A program made the translations under genes and the position numbers. Under the pieces are notes generated by a model. The model saw nothing but the letters and a program-made list of their open reading frames with translations, was not told the DNA's origin and did no database searches. From assembly GCA_963698405.1 (NCBI GenBank), contig CAVOQT010000002.1, forward strand, positions 124,001 through 188,000: 64,000 bases of DNA. The letters are read 5' to 3'. The stretch's first letter is position 1. Every line of letters starts with the position of its first letter. The DNA is from SHZI01 sp963698405 (GTDB lineage: Bacteria > Pseudomonadota > Gammaproteobacteria > Steroidobacterales > GCA-2729495). Below are positions 51,419 through 59,920 of the stretch, piece after piece.

Positions 51419-51919
51419 ATGTACGTCACTACAAGAATTCTTGCCGTGTTGCTCGCTACCGGCCTGCTGGTCGCCTGTGACAAGCCCGCTGGCTCGCCGG
51501 TCGACCTTCCGGCCACACAGGCAATGGAACCAGCCGATGCTTCGTCACGAGACTTCGGTGACCACGTCCTGCACTTCAATGCGATTCCAACCGATACGCT
51601 GACACCGGAGATCGCCCGCAGCTACGGCATCACGCGCAGCGCCAACCGCATATTGCTGAATATTTCCATACTGAAGGAGACCGAAGGGACGCTGAATGTT
51701 CCGGTGACCGGCAAGGTCAGCGCCAGCGCCGTCAACCTGAACGGTCAGGCGAAGAACCTCAGCCTGCGCGAAATCCGTGAAGGTGATGCAATCTACTATA
51801 TCGGCGACGTATCCATTTCAGGCGAAGAGGCGCTGGTATTCAGCATCGAGGCACAGCCAACTGATGCGACCGGCGCGCCGCTGAGGGTGCGCTTCCAGCG
51901 GCAGTTCTACGGCAACTAA
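51419..51919 (+). CDS. DUF4426 lipoprotein
   Basis: A 166-residue secreted lipoprotein: MYVTTRILAVLLATGLLVAC ends in a lipobox Cys at residue 20. The mature part has the DUF4426 pattern (FGDHVLHFNAIPTDTLTPEI, ARSYGITRSANRILLNIS, and the ending LRVRFQRQFYGN). Function unknown. It is a frequent downstream partner of proC-yggT. The ATG at 51419 is preferred to a longer overlapping frame starting at 51369. Confidence 0.9.
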   Translation: MYVTTRILAVLLATGLLVACDKPAGSPVDLPATQAMEPADASSRDFGDHVLHFNAIPTDTLTPEIARSYGITRSANRILLNISILKETEGTLNVPVTGKVSASAVNLNGQAKNLSLREIREGDAIYYIGDVSISGEEALVFSIEAQPTDATGAPLRVRFQRQFYGN

Positions 51920-51985
51920 ATCGTTTTTCGGACGGGGCTGGCAGCAGAAATCCGTGCTCAGCACCATGAAAGCCACCAAAAGAAA

Positions 51986-52021
51986 GGGGCGGTACGGATA
52001 GTCGCCTACCCGTACCGCCCC
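51986..52021 (-). terminator. Terminator of the Rieske oxygenase gene
   Basis: A perfect 12-bp stem (51986-51997 with 52010-52021) around a 12-base loop is followed on the minus strand by a T-rich run. It ends the minus-strand gene that stops at 52042, and on the other strand may also stop transcripts from the DUF4426 gene. Confidence 0.82.
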
Positions 52022-52041
52022 GTCATTGCTGCGACCAGGTT

Positions 52042-53244
52042 TTAAACCTGATCCAACTTCTTGCGCTCGGCGCCATCCTTGATCAAGGGAATCGAATCAA
52101 GAACCCAATTGCCGGAGGTCCGGCGTGCCGGGCATGGGATCGCGAATGCTCTTTTTGTACCATGATTGGCATTGAACTTTTCGAGATCGATGTGCCAGCC
52201 CTTGTCGTCGAACTTCGCCAGCCATTTGCGGTAAGCCGCGACAGCATTATCGGACGGAGTCAGAACTTCCTTCGTCGGGCTTAACGGTGTTTGTACCGGA
52301 CACATGGTGGAAAGGATCTGGATGTCCTGTCCCGCGATGACCTTGTTGCGCGCATGGATCGGACCGTTGTTCTTCGGGTCCAGCAGGAAGTTGCGCATGT
52401 TCAGGAAGAAGATCTTCGTGTTGTTCTCATCCACCGGCGCCTCAAAGAAATACTGCCGGAACATCTTGGTCGGATCGATGTTGATATAGGTCGGCATCAT
52501 GTTCGGACCATAGGTACCACCACCGACATAGACCTGGCTTTCTCCAGTTCTCGTATCGCCCCATGGCGTGTCCTTGCCACCGGCTGTCTCGTGGTCTTTC
52601 TGTGGCAGCGGCGGCGCATCGAACAGGTGCCAGAACCAGAAGCCCCAACCCTGGCGATGATCTTCCGGCGTGTAATCGCGAACCTTGTAGTTTTTGCGAT
52701 CGATAGCCGAGTGACCATGCGTCGGGTGCACGAACTCGTTGTGTGACGGATCGATGCCGTTCTCGATCGAGCGCTGGTAGTAGTACGGCACTTCGAGAAC
52801 CAGTACTTCGTTGGCTACCCAGCCTTCCTGGCCATATTCCTCGACCTCCAGCAATGGAATCCTTGATTCTTCGGGCTCATCGCCAAGGAACGCAAACACG
52901 ATGCCGTATTTTTCCTGCACCGGGTATGCATCCACTTTCGCGCGCGGTGGCGTTTTCGTGCCATAGCCGATGGAGGGGATGTTCACGCACTCGCCGTCTC
53001 CATTGAACTCCCAGCCGTGATACGGGCAAACGATGCAGCCATCAATGATTCGCTTGGTGTTGCCCTGGGACCATGCGCCACCGAGTGACGCACCGCGGTG
53101 CGTACAGGTATCGCTCAATACGCGGGCATCGCCATTCTGATCGCGGAATGCGACGAGATCGACGCCAAGCACCCTGACCTTTTCCGGCTGGTCATAGCTC
53201 AGGTCCTCACTGCGGACGATCGGGTACCAAAAGTTGATATACAT
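52042..53244 (-). CDS. Rieske 2Fe-2S aromatic-ring-hydroxylating oxygenase subunit
   Basis: A 400-residue terminal oxygenase. Rieske cluster ligands are Cys47 and His49 (DTCTHRGASLGG) and Cys73 and His76 (CIVCPYHGWEF). The mononuclear iron site is ENGIDPSHNEFVHPTHGH, with Asp165, His168 and His173. Relatives act on aromatic or steroid rings and methyl groups, but no ferredoxin or reductase gene is adjacent, so the redox partner and substrate are unknown. The ATG at 53244 has AGAGG upstream. It is followed by a strong terminator and is probably a single-gene unit. Confidence 0.9.
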   Translation of the reverse strand: MYINFWYPIVRSEDLSYDQPEKVRVLGVDLVAFRDQNGDARVLSDTCTHRGASLGGAWSQGNTKRIIDGCIVCPYHGWEFNGDGECVNIPSIGYGTKTPPRAKVDAYPVQEKYGIVFAFLGDEPEESRIPLLEVEEYGQEGWVANEVLVLEVPYYYQRSIENGIDPSHNEFVHPTHGHSAIDRKNYKVRDYTPEDHRQGWGFWFWHLFDAPPLPQKDHETAGGKDTPWGDTRTGESQVYVGGGTYGPNMMPTYINIDPTKMFRQYFFEAPVDENNTKIFFLNMRNFLLDPKNNGPIHARNKVIAGQDIQILSTMCPVQTPLSPTKEVLTPSDNAVAAYRKWLAKFDDKGWHIDLEKFNANHGTKRAFAIPCPARRTSGNWVLDSIPLIKDGAERKKLDQV

Positions 53245-53442
53245 AACAAACCTCTTGTTTTTTTACGAAAAAAACTCTGATTTCATGCAGTTAGTGGCCC
53301 CGCAGCATCTTGCTCCCGTTCGCACTTCCCGGCACTACATGCGGAGTTTACGCGACAGCATAGCTCCCGGCTATGGATTCACGTCCATGCGTAGTTTTAC
53401 TACCCGGCTGAAAAAAATACAGATTTTTGATAAACAGAGTGA

Positions 53443-54984
53443 ATGGCAGACCCTGATCTGACATCTCTGGAAAATGCCCGGCAATATCGTCTGCAACAAC
53501 GGTATGCGGATGCCGAGGCAATCTACCGTTCGGTTCTGGCCAGAGACCCGGATAACCCAACTGCCAATTTTGACTTTGGCACACTGCTCCAGGAGCACGG
53601 GCAGCACGCAGCTGCCATCCAGCTACTGCAGAAGGCAGTGAGTCGGGGCCCTGGAAATATTTGGGCAAGATTCGCACTTGCAGTGAGTCTTAAAGCACTC
53701 CTGAGACTGGATGAAGCCGCACACCAGTACGAAAGAATTATTGCGACAGACTCGTCCATGGCTGTTGCCCACAACAATCTCGGCAACATCTACAAAGACC
53801 TGTTGCGACATGCGGATGCCGAACAGTGCTTTCTGAAAGCCCTCGCTTGTGACCCCGGGATGGCGGTTGCCATGCAGAACCTCGGTGGGGTGTATACCGA
53901 AATGGGTCGCCCGGATGAGGCAATCGAAATGTACCGGCAGTCGATCCGGATCAAACCCGACTATGCGAAAGCGCATCACCACCTCGCGTTCACGAAGCGG
54001 CACGCTCATCTCGATGATGAAATCCGGGCCATGGAAGCCCTCTACAAAAACCCGGCAATTTCGGCGACCGACCGCTGCCATCTGGCTTTCGGCCTCGGGA
54101 AAGCCAACCACGACCTCGGACAGTATCCGGAAGCCTTTGTCTACTTCGCCGACGGCAATCGCCTGAAGCACCAGCTTGACCGATACCCGCTAACTCATGT
54201 GCTGGGCCCGCTGGACGCGATGCGTTCGATTCCGCTCGATTTCGGGACCGACGTTAACGCAACGGAAATTTCGGGGGAAATCACGCCCATATTCGTGATC
54301 GGCATGCCGAGATCCGGCACCAGCCTCACTGAGCAAGTGCTGGCCAGCCATTCAATGGTGCATGGAGCGGGCGAACTACCGACCATAGGCCAGCTGATCA
54401 CGCGGTCGGTCAGGAACTTCCCGCGTGATCTGACGCAGATCGACGACCAGAGATGGCTGCAACTCGGACAGCAATACCTCGATCACGTACGGCAGCTCGC
54501 AAATGGTTCTGCTTTCGTGGTGGACAAGATGCCGGGCAACTTTGTCTATGCCGGCCTGATCCGCAAGATGCTGCCCCATGCCAGGATCGTGCATTGCCGA
54601 CGTGATCCACTGGATACCTGCCTGTCGTGTTTCAAGAGCTATTTTCTCGATCCCTCACTCACATGGAGCAACGATCTCAGTGAGCTCGGCAGCTATTACC
54701 TGCGCTATCAGTCACTCATGGCGTACTGGCAGCAGCTGATGCCGGGACAGATTTTTGATACGCGCTATGAAGACCTGGTTACCAGGCCGGAGCAAACCAT
54801 TGCTCGATTGCTGGATGCCTGTGGTCTCTCGCACGAGGAGAATTGCCTGCAGTTCCGTGGCTCCAGACGCACCGTTGCGACAGCCAGCGCGATGCAGGTG
54901 CGGCAAGCCATCCATGGCAAGTCGGTAGGGGGCTGGCGTCACTATGAGAAGGAACTGCAGCCCCTGATTGAGATGCTGGCTTAG
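53443..54984 (+). CDS. TPR-repeat sulfotransferase
   Basis: A 513-residue protein. The first 200 or so residues contain tetratricopeptide repeats (for example GNIWARFALAVSLKALLRLD, AHNNLGNIYKDLLRHADAEQ). The second half is a sulfotransferase-3 domain: the PAPS loop FVIGMPRSGTSLTEQVLASH near residue 285, then VVDKMPGNFVYAGLIRKMLP and VHCRRDPLDTCLSCF for the 3'-phosphate site. Such proteins are common in environmental gammaproteobacteria; targets are unknown. It is divergent from the Rieske gene and its stop overlaps the stop of the convergent hydrolase. Confidence 0.9.
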   Translation: MADPDLTSLENARQYRLQQRYADAEAIYRSVLARDPDNPTANFDFGTLLQEHGQHAAAIQLLQKAVSRGPGNIWARFALAVSLKALLRLDEAAHQYERIIATDSSMAVAHNNLGNIYKDLLRHADAEQCFLKALACDPGMAVAMQNLGGVYTEMGRPDEAIEMYRQSIRIKPDYAKAHHHLAFTKRHAHLDDEIRAMEALYKNPAISATDRCHLAFGLGKANHDLGQYPEAFVYFADGNRLKHQLDRYPLTHVLGPLDAMRSIPLDFGTDVNATEISGEITPIFVIGMPRSGTSLTEQVLASHSMVHGAGELPTIGQLITRSVRNFPRDLTQIDDQRWLQLGQQYLDHVRQLANGSAFVVDKMPGNFVYAGLIRKMLPHARIVHCRRDPLDTCLSCFKSYFLDPSLTWSNDLSELGSYYLRYQSLMAYWQQLMPGQIFDTRYEDLVTRPEQTIARLLDACGLSHEENCLQFRGSRRTVATASAMQVRQAIHGKSVGGWRHYEKELQPLIEMLA

Positions 54985-55622
54985 CTGTCAGTCGCCCACT
55001 CGACCAGCGTTTCCCGCAGCAGCGTCAAGCGACCGTGGAAAAAATGTCCGACCTCGGGCAGCAGAACCAGCTTGGCGGCAGGGTGATGTGTCTGTGCCCA
55101 GCTCTGTACATCTTCGGCAGCGACAACCTCATCGGCTGTACCCTGCACGATCAACCAGGGACACTCCGGCCGTACATCGGCAAGCAGGTTGACCATACGT
55201 GTCACCGGTGGCGCCACGCTGATCAAGCGTGCCGGTTTCAGCTGCATGGCTGCGCGAATCGCCACCGCAGCACCAAAGGAAAATCCGGCCAGCCACAACT
55301 CGGCCTGCGGAAAGCGGTTCCGCGCCCATTCAGCCACGGCGATCACATCTTCAGCTTCACCCAAACCATCTGCATAGGCGCCCTCGCTGGCACCCACACC
55401 GCGGAAATTGAAACGGACAGCCGGCACGCCCAGCTCATTCATGCTCCGGCTGATGGTGTGCACCACCTTGTTCAACTGGGTGCCCTGATGCTGCGGGTGT
55501 GGATGACAGATCACCGCGACAGCGGGCGCGACAACGCCCGTCGGCATATCGAGCAGCCCCTCAATGCGACCGGCCGGGCCGCGCAGGCTGAGAGCATCCC
55601 TGAATGATGGGCCGCTGGGCAT
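54981..55622 (-). CDS. Alpha/beta hydrolase
   Basis: A 213-residue alpha/beta hydrolase of the small CocE/dienelactone-related group: AVICHPHPQHQGTQLNKVVH (oxyanion region), VRFNFRGVGASEGAYADGLG, the nucleophile Ser in LWLAGFSFGAAVAIRAAMQL, the acidic residue in QGTADEVVAAEDVQSW, and His in LPEVGHFFHGRLTLLRETLV. Substrate unknown. It is convergent with the sulfotransferase gene, whose stop it overlaps by 2 bases. Confidence 0.93.
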   Translation of the reverse strand: MPSGPSFRDALSLRGPAGRIEGLLDMPTGVVAPAVAVICHPHPQHQGTQLNKVVHTISRSMNELGVPAVRFNFRGVGASEGAYADGLGEAEDVIAVAEWARNRFPQAELWLAGFSFGAAVAIRAAMQLKPARLISVAPPVTRMVNLLADVRPECPWLIVQGTADEVVAAEDVQSWAQTHHPAAKLVLLPEVGHFFHGRLTLLRETLVEWATDS

Positions 55623-55725
55623 CTAGATGAGATCCATAATCATCCGAGCTTAGTTTCTGCCAGCTGGGTAAAACAGCGTGCTAATCTCAACTTTGAAAAA
55701 TTAGTTATAAAAATGTGAAATCCAG

Positions 55726-56700
55726 ATGAGCCAGCATCCCGACCACGACCACGACCACGACCACGATGACCATGGTCATGCGCACGGCAGCACAGAAGCA
55801 GCGGGGCACGGACATCATCACGATCATGGACCGCCCCCCAAAGGTTACAGTGGTCGTTTCGCCGCAGGCATCGCGCTCAACCTGATCTTCGTCATCATTG
55901 AGGCCAGCTATGGCTATATCGCCGGCTCGCTGGCCCTGATCGCCGATGCCGGTCACAACTTCAGCGATGTGCTGTCACTCGGTCTGGCCTGGGGCGCTGC
56001 CGGCCTCGCCAACACCAAGCCTTCACCGCGCCGGACCTATGGCTACCGCCGCGCAACCATTCTCGCTTCGCTGTTCAGCGCCGGCATGCTGCTGCTGGCC
56101 ATGGGTGGCATCGCCTGGGAGGCCATTGAACGTTTTGCTACTCCTGCCCCGCTCGACGGCATGACCATAATCGTGGTCGCAGGGATCGGCGTAGTCATCA
56201 ATACTGCCACGGCACTGATGTTCGCCAGCGGCCGGCATGGCGACCTGAATATCCGTGCTGCCTTTCTGCACATGGCCGCAGATGCGATCCTGTCACTGGG
56301 CGTCGTCATCGGCGGCATCGGCATATTGATGTATGGCTGGCAGTGGCTGGATCCGGTGATCAGCCTCGTCATCGTGGCCGCAATCGTCTGGGGCACCTGG
56401 GATCTGCTGCGCGAATCACTGGATCTGGCAGTGGACGCGGTTCCGCGCAGCATTGAACCGGCCGCTGTTACTGGCTGGCTGAGCGCACTGCCGGGTGTAA
56501 CCAGGATTCACGACCTGCACATCTGGGCAATGAGCACCACGGAAAACGCTCTCACGGTACACCTGGTAATGCCGGGCGGTGGTGACGATCATTTCCTGCA
56601 TGAACTCACCGAGGGCCTGGAAGACCGCTTCGGTATCGGCCACACCACCGTACAGATCGAACGCGAGGATGCCGGTGACGGCTGCGGGAGAGCCGTTTAG
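55726..56700 (+). CDS. Cation diffusion facilitator (zinc/cadmium exporter)
   Basis: A 324-residue CDF transporter. The N-terminal tail is rich in His and Asp (HPDHDHDHDHDDHGHAHGS), a metal-binding loop. Six membrane segments follow, with the transport-site quartet HNFSD in helix 2 (ADAGHNFSDVLSLGLAWG) and HMAAD in helix 5; this HD-HD pattern is the zinc/cadmium type. The C-terminal cytoplasmic domain contains IHDLHIWAMSTTENALTVHL. It precedes the CoA-binding gene by 6 bases. Confidence 0.93.
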   Translation: MSQHPDHDHDHDHDDHGHAHGSTEAAGHGHHHDHGPPPKGYSGRFAAGIALNLIFVIIEASYGYIAGSLALIADAGHNFSDVLSLGLAWGAAGLANTKPSPRRTYGYRRATILASLFSAGMLLLAMGGIAWEAIERFATPAPLDGMTIIVVAGIGVVINTATALMFASGRHGDLNIRAAFLHMAADAILSLGVVIGGIGILMYGWQWLDPVISLVIVAAIVWGTWDLLRESLDLAVDAVPRSIEPAAVTGWLSALPGVTRIHDLHIWAMSTTENALTVHLVMPGGGDDHFLHELTEGLEDRFGIGHTTVQIEREDAGDGCGRAV

Positions 56701-56706
56701 ACCTGC

Positions 56707-57132
56707 ATGAGCGATCTCACGACAGATGAAGTGCTGGTTGCGGCCCTGCGGAATGCCAGAACCATCGCCGTGGTCGGTGCCTCGCCCAAACCCCACCGCG
56801 CCTCGCATGGCGTGATGCGTTTCCTGCAGGGCAAGGGCTATCGCTGCATTCCGGTTAATCCCGGTCATGCGGGCAAGACTCTGCTTGGCGAGACCATCTA
56901 TGCGGATCTTGCAGACATCCCGGTACCGGTCGATCTGGTCGATGTATTCCGCAACTCCGAAGCCGCCGGTCCGGTGGTCGACGAGGCCATCGCCATCGGT
57001 GCAAAGGCCGTGTGGATGCAGCTCGATGTTGTCAACGAGGCAGCCGCCGAGCGCGGCCGCAAGGCGGGCCTGACCGTCATCATGGACCGATGCCCAGCCA
57101 TCGAGTGGGGCCGTCTGGGGCTGGACCCGTAG
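56707..57132 (+). CDS. CoA-binding domain protein (YccU-like)
   Basis: A 141-residue single-domain Rossmann protein of the CoA-binding family: TIAVVGASPKPHRASHGVMR, YRCIPVNPGHAGKTLLGETI, VDLVDVFRNSEAAGPVVDEA and MDRCPAIEWGRLGL. Cellular role unknown. It starts 6 bases after the CDF stop, so it is in the same transcript. Its stop codon TAG is the TAG of the GTAG head of a REP repeat, so the present C-terminus (GLGLDP region) was probably set by the repeat. Confidence 0.93.
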   Translation: MSDLTTDEVLVAALRNARTIAVVGASPKPHRASHGVMRFLQGKGYRCIPVNPGHAGKTLLGETIYADLADIPVPVDLVDVFRNSEAAGPVVDEAIAIGAKAVWMQLDVVNEAAAERGRKAGLTVIMDRCPAIEWGRLGLDP

Positions 57133-57206
57133 GAGCGGCTTCAGCCGCGATCTTTCTTCCCGTCGTTGATCGCGGCTGAAGCCGCTCCCACAGAAGCCGC
57201 TCCTAC
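57129..57206. repeat. REP-type inverted pair C (GTAG-headed)
   Basis: A 23-base unit (57129-57151) and its inverted copy (57169-57191) flank a 17-base loop, and a partial inverted unit (57193-57206) follows. The unit is the same as at 45.7 kb. Both flanking genes, which converge here, end in a TAG inside a GTAG head: 57130-57132 on plus, 57203-57205 on minus. Confidence 0.93.
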
Positions 57207-59096
57207 GGGCCCAGCAGTATCCGGTTCAGCCGCTGCACGAATGCACCCGGATCCTCGAGCTGCCCACCCTCGGCCAGACTGGCCTGATCGAAAATAAGCT
57301 GGGCGAGATCGGCGAAGCGGGCTTCATCCTGCTGATCACCGAGGCGCTGCAAGAGCGGGTGCGCGGGATTGATCTCCAGGATGGGTTTGGTCTCAGGTAC
57401 CGCCTGACCCGTCGCCTGCATCAGCTTGCGCATCTGTGCCCCCAGTTCGTACTCACCGAGCACCAGACAGGCGGGCGATTCGGTCAGGCGCGTGGTGGTG
57501 CGCACTTCGGACACCTGAGCGCCCAGCTGCGTTTTCAGGCGCGCAATCAGTGCATCGTGTTCCGTCGCGGTCGGCTTCTCACCTTCACCTTCCTGGGCGG
57601 GCTTTTCTGCGGGCAGGTCGCCGCGCTTGACGTCGCGGAACTCCCAGCCGTCGAACTCGTGCAGGTGGCTGACCAGCCACTCGTCGATATTGTCGGTGAG
57701 CAGCAGCACTTCGATACCGCTCTTGCGGAACACCTCCAGATGCGGGCTTGAGCGCGCCGCATTGAAGCTGTCGGCCGTCAGGTACCAGATGACCTTCTGG
57801 CTGGCCAGCGGATCATCGGCTGTCGTGTCGCGTGCGGCGATGTAGTCGGCGAGCGAGCGGTCCGGAACCGGATTGTCGCCAGCAGTGGAGCTGAAACGCA
57901 GCAGCGCGGCGATGCGCTGGCGGTTGCCCGGATCTTCCGCCGGGCCTTCCTTCAGTACCCGGCCGAATTCCTTCCAGAAGGTCGCATATTTTTCCGGCTC
58001 TTCCTTCGCCAGTTTGTCGAGGGTATCCAGCACACGCCGGGTGATCGCACCACGCATGGTCTCGACCACCGCATCCTGCTGCAGCAGTTCACGCGATACA
58101 TTCAGCGAGAGGTCGCTGGAATCGACGACGCCGCGCACGAAGCGCAGATACAGCGGCAGAAACTGCTCGGCATCGTCCATGATGAAGACACGCTTCACAT
58201 ACAGCTTGAGATGCCGTGAGCCAGACGCGGTTCCACATGTCCCAGGGTGCATGCGCCGGTATGTAGAGCAGGCTGATGTACTCGTGCTTGCCCTCTACCT
58301 TGTTGTGACTCCAGACCAGCGGATCCTGGAAGTCATGGCCGATGTGCTTGTAGAACTCGCGGTATTCGTCTTCGCTGACTTCCGTGCGCGGGCGGGTCCA
58401 GAGCGCCCTGGCTGTATTGGCTGACTCCTCCTGTGCCTCGCTTTCGCTACCCTTGCCCTTCATCAGCACCGGAAACGCGATGTGGTCCGAATACTTGCGG
58501 ATCAGCATGCGCAGACGTGACTCATCGGCAAACTCGGCGGCATCTTCGCGCAGATGCAGGGTGACCCGCGTTCCGCGCTCTGGCCGGTCGACGCTCTCGA
58601 TACTGAACTCACCCTGCCCGTCCGACTCCCAGCGCACACCCTCGCTGTCCGGCGCACCGGCCCGGCGGGTCAGTACCTCAACCCGGTCGGCAACGATAAA
58701 AGCCGAATAGAAGCCCACGCCAAACTGGCCGATCAGGTTGGCATCGCGGCGCTGCTCGCCGGTCATCTTGCTCAGGAAGTCACCGGTACCGGAACGGGCG
58801 ATCGTACCCAGCTGACGGATGGTGTCCTCGCGGGACATGCCGATCCCGTTGTCTTCTATCGAAACGGTCCGCGCTTCGGTATCGAACTCGATGCGTATCT
58901 TCAGCTCCGGATCGGGCTCCAGCAGCGCTGGTGCGGAAATGGCCTCGAAGCGCAGCCGGTCCGCTGCATCAGAGGCATTTGAGATCAGCTCACGGAGGAA
59001 AATCTCGCGATTGCTGTAGAGCGAATGCACCATGAGGTGCAAAAGCTTCTGCACCTCGGCCTGAAAACCGTGGGTTTCACGCGTCTCGACTGTCAT
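57203..59096 (-). pseudogene. htpG: HtpG (Hsp90 chaperone), frameshifted
   Basis: Two overlapping minus-strand frames make one Hsp90. The N-terminal frame (ATG at 59096) has the ATPase fold: ELISNASDAADRLRFEAIS, DNGIGMSREDTIRQLGTIAR, GQFGVGFYSAFIVADRVEVL. It runs to HAPWDMWNR and then changes sense. The second frame resumes at LKLYVKRVFIMDDAEQFLPL and continues to the C-terminal dimerisation domain. Between NR and LK there are 16 bases where the family has five codons, so one base is extra at about 58212-58230. The break is either a real mutation or a sequencing error. Its stop is in a REP head. A heat-shock-type promoter precedes it. Confidence 0.88.
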
Positions 59097-59166
59097 GGAA
59101 ATACCTGGCCTGCGTCCGGATTGTCGTCAGGGAGCAGGCGCGAAGGCCGCTCCGGTGAACTGCCTT

Positions 59167-59193
59167 TATAAGGGCAGTTGCCGGAATTTCAAG
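59167..59193 (-). promoter_or_regulatory. Possible sigma-32 heat-shock promoter for htpG
   Basis: On the minus strand CTTGAAA (59193-59187) is followed after 12 bases by CCCTTATA (59174-59167). This resembles the sigma-32 pattern CTTGAAA, 13-15 bases, CCCCATNT; the -10 match is partial. It lies about 70 bases upstream of the htpG start, the expected place for a heat-shock promoter. Confidence 0.55.
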
Positions 59194-59218
59194 CGGCGCG
59201 AGGCAAAGTCGCTGTGAA

Positions 59219-59437
59219 TCAGCGGCTGGCCCGGTTACGCACCACGTAGAGACGCGGGCGTTCGCCGGGCAAGGGCATGGGTCCGGACGCCGTCGGAACG
59301 GCATTCCTGGCCAACTCGCCCTCTTCGTCTTGTGGCAGGCGTCCACGCACTCCGGACAAGGCCCGGTCTATCCACGCCCGCCGGTGCAAAGTATCTTCAT
59401 TACGGAACATTGGCTGGTCTTTTTCGTTGTCAGACAT
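59219..59437 (-). CDS. Small unrecognised protein (72 residues)
   Basis: A 72-residue protein starting MSDNEKDQPMFRNEDTLHRR, ending PRLYVVRNRASR. No domain is recognised. It is charged and without membrane segments. The ATG at 59437 has GGAG 6 bases upstream, a good start. It lies between htpG and another small gene on the same strand, with no strong shadow gene opposite, so it is probably real. No function is proposed. Confidence 0.6.
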   Translation of the reverse strand: MSDNEKDQPMFRNEDTLHRRAWIDRALSGVRGRLPQDEEGELARNAVPTASGPMPLPGERPRLYVVRNRASR

Positions 59438-59486
59438 GATCTGCTCCCGACCACAAACCGGGGGCCTCCGACGTGACAGAGCTCAA

Positions 59487-59765
59487 CTATTTCTCTTCAG
59501 AGGTCCAGTCGCGGCGAACCTTGTCCGCCCAGTTCCGGTACCCCTTCCAGGTGTAAAGGGATGGGTCCATCGCCGTTCGGCGCTTGTCCGGCAGTTGCAC
59601 ACGACTCAACCATCGCCGGTAGGCGTCCCAATTGGTTACATCCTTGCCGTTCTGGGCAACGAGGCCCGGGCTACGGTGTTCGGTCAGCGTATGCGCGCTA
59701 CCAGACTTGTCGTCATGCAGTTGCGGATAACGCGAACTGAGCGACTGACTCTTTTGATCGGCCAT
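59487..59765 (-). CDS. Small unrecognised protein with a repeated aromatic motif
   Basis: About 92 residues starting MADQKSQSLSSRYPQLHDDK. Two related segments are visible: NWDAYRRWLSRVQLPDKRR and TWKGYRNWADKVRRDW, both fitting W-x2-YR-x-W-x3-V. This looks like an internal duplication. No known domain. The ATG at 59765 is chosen because GGGAA precedes it; an in-frame ATG at 59783 is possible. It is followed by the 72-residue gene, and the two may form one unit. Confidence 0.6.
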   Translation of the reverse strand: MADQKSQSLSSRYPQLHDDKSGSAHTLTEHRSPGLVAQNGKDVTNWDAYRRWLSRVQLPDKRRTAMDPSLYTWKGYRNWADKVRRDWTSEEK

Positions 59766-59920
59766 GTTGGATTTCCCGGGCATTCAGCGTTGGGCGAATC
59801 CTAGGGATCACACCGGCTGCACCGGAAGGAATTGGTTCACAGGCTAAATGTTGCCGCATACCCTACACGCCACAGGTGTCGACAGAGTCCCGCAAAACGA
59901 CAGCAATCGTAAAATCGCGT

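Noticed and set aside
53359..53375. Small inverted repeat CATAGC/GCTATG between the Rieske and sulfotransferase genes
   Set aside because: Six-base arms are easily found by chance; no regulator gene nearby to support an operator.
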